A stretch of 7,856 nt of DNA. Origin: JAYPEY01 sp047618185 (GTDB lineage Bacteria; Verrucomicrobiota; Verrucomicrobiia; Limisphaerales; JAYPEY01). This document shows positions 7,064-7,856 of this stretch, in pieces. Below the pieces are notes generated by a model. That model did not search any database. It was not told where the DNA came from and was given only the letters and a program-made list of their open reading frames with translations. The first letter of the stretch is position 1. Each line of letters begins with the position of its first letter. The position numbers and the translations under genes were made by a program. The stretch is taken from NCBI GenBank assembly GCA_047618185.1, contig JBLHKZ010000267.1, positions 1 to 7,856 of the forward strand, in the 5' to 3' direction.

Positions 7064-7078
7064 AGTCGAAATCGACTT
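7063..7078. promoter_or_regulatory. 16-bp inverted repeat AAGTCGA-AA-TCGACTT, candidate operator
   Basis: Seven-base arms at 7063-7069 and 7072-7078 are exact reverse complements with two bases between. A two-base loop is too tight for a stable RNA hairpin at full arm length, so a dimeric DNA-binding regulator site is the more natural reading. It lies 98 bp upstream of the hydrolase ATG and about 330 bp from the sulfatase ATG. No regulator gene is in the window. Confidence 0.35.
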
Positions 7079-7176
7079 GCATCGCATTTCGAGAATGGAA
7101 AGGCTTCGGGGATTCGCGAGCAAGAGCGCTCCTTCATGATTCGCACGTGAAGTGGCCTTGAGTTGCGGAACTCTGA

Positions 7177-7856
7177 ATGACCGCCAACTCAAGAATATCG
7201 CCGTCGAACGGTCGTCTGCTGGGAATCCTTCTGGCGACGGTGATTCTCGCCAGTTTTCTGGCGTCACGAGTCCAAACATCCGGGGGACGGGTCGCTGTTT
7301 ACGGAATCAAGATTCCCACACAGAACGGGCAGTGGCTAGCCGCGGACCTGTTCAAGCCGCGAAGTGCGACGAGCGATCGGCCAGCGCCTCTGGTCGTCGT
7401 TGTGCCTGGATTTCAGCGTTCAAAGGAGACGCTTTCGAATATTTCCCTGGAACTCGCGCGCCGCGGAATAGTCGTCATCGCGATCGATCCCTACGCCCAG
7501 GGGGGCTCAAGCTCTTCCACCAGTCGCCGGGCGGCGACCACGGAAGGTTACGGAATGTTTGCCGTCGTGGACTACGCGCACGACACATCGAACCTGAACT
7601 ACATCGATAAGACTCGGATCGGAACGACGGGGCATTCCGCCGGCGGCAATGCCGCCATACGAGGCGCGAACTATTTCGGAAAGGAGGCGAGGAAGACCGG
7701 CCAACCCAGTAAGTTGCATTCGGTCTTTGTGTCCGGGTACGTCCTGACGATGACCGACAAGGTGTTGAAGGACGTGCGATCAAATGTGGGGATGAGCTAC
7801 GCGCTCTACGATGAGGGCGCCTATCGCAACGAACTTGAAAACGGCGATATGCGAAC
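7177..7856 (+). CDS. Alpha/beta-hydrolase with N-terminal membrane anchor, 3' end outside the window
   Basis: The first 226 codons of a gene that runs off the window end in frame. The ATG at 7177 is the earliest possible start because an in-frame TGA (7174-7176) touches it; a weak GGA (7167-7169) precedes it. Residues 14-30 (LLGILLATVILASFLAS) form a single hydrophobic segment, either an uncleaved anchor or a signal peptide, placing the catalytic part outside the cytoplasm. The fold is alpha/beta-hydrolase: a strand and turn VVVVPGF (73-79) suited to the oxyanion hole, IAIDPYAQGG (101-110), and the nucleophile elbow GHSAGG (152-157) with Ser154. The acid and His of the triad should lie beyond the window. 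The arrangement resembles dienelactone-hydrolase or S9-peptidase-like enzymes, but esterase, peptidase or other acyl hydrolase activity cannot be chosen from this fragment. Confidence 0.88.
   Translation, partial: MTANSRISPSNGRLLGILLATVILASFLASRVQTSGGRVAVYGIKIPTQNGQWLAADLFKPRSATSDRPAPLVVVVPGFQRSKETLSNISLELARRGIVVIAIDPYAQGGSSSSTSRRAATTEGYGMFAVVDYAHDTSNLNYIDKTRIGTTGHSAGGNAAIRGANYFGKEARKTGQPSKLHSVFVSGYVLTMTDKVLKDVRSNVGMSYALYDEGAYRNELENGDMR

Larger units (their letters stand above)
6734..7176. other. Non-coding divergent spacer between sulfatase and alpha/beta-hydrolase genes
   Basis: This 443-bp region carries no gene I can support. Minus-strand open frames cross it, but their translations are low-complexity and Arg-rich, lack recognisable domains, and run through the hairpin repeat and palindromes. 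It holds a two-hairpin module (6839-6881), two abutting palindromes (7052-7078) and, presumably, the promoters of both flanking genes. I found no convincing -35/-10 pair on either strand; TTGACC on the minus strand (6803-6808) has no well-spaced -10 partner. Confidence 0.6.

Noticed and set aside
6805..7279. Overlapping minus-strand open frames of 113 and 138 codons in the spacer
   Set aside because: They run through the hairpin repeat and both palindromes, overlap the hydrolase start or the sulfatase leader, and give Arg-rich text without a domain. Such frames are common artefacts of repeat DNA.

Overview
The window reads as chromosomal DNA from a GC-rich member of the Planctomycetes-Verrucomicrobia (PVC) group, most likely Verrucomicrobiota. 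The evidence is a giant secreted protein combining ThuA, discoidin, SGNH and PVC-type sugar-dehydrogenase domains, a secreted formylglycine sulfatase, mostly weak Shine-Dalgarno sites, and a two-hairpin intergenic repeat of a kind common in such genomes. The taxonomic call is inference; there is no rRNA or tRNA.

Layout. Bases 2-4624 (minus strand) hold one complete gene of about 1540 residues. It has a signal peptide, then a ThuA-like domain, a Lys/Ala/Pro linker, an F5/8 type C (discoidin) domain, an SGNH-hydrolase-like domain, a PVC-type glucose/sorbosone-dehydrogenase-like beta-propeller, a HEAT-like helical stretch and a C-terminal azurin-like cupredoxin domain. A 232-bp divergent spacer follows. 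Bases 4857-5120 (plus strand) encode a small 87-residue protein with a glycine-rich tail. It converges, 35 bp apart, on a sulfatase gene (5156-6733, minus strand). Bases 6734-7176 are a non-coding divergent spacer with two hairpins (6839-6881) and two abutting palindromes (7052-7078). From 7177 to the window end runs the 5' part of a membrane-anchored alpha/beta-hydrolase gene (plus strand).

How the genes may work together. The sulfatase and the giant protein are both predicted to be exported and lie on the same strand, so both may act on sulfated or complex carbohydrate outside the cytoplasm: desulfation by one, and sugar binding and oxidation by the other. The giant protein has no CxxCH haem motif, and a complete type 1 copper site sits where many relatives carry a cytochrome c domain. 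This suggests electrons from the propeller may pass to a fused copper domain. The hydrolase has no sequence-visible link to the others. I found no tRNA, rRNA, CRISPR array, transposase or complete mobile element. The most unusual items are the giant multidomain fusion with its copper tail and altered SGNH catalytic residues, and the structured spacer between the sulfatase and the hydrolase.
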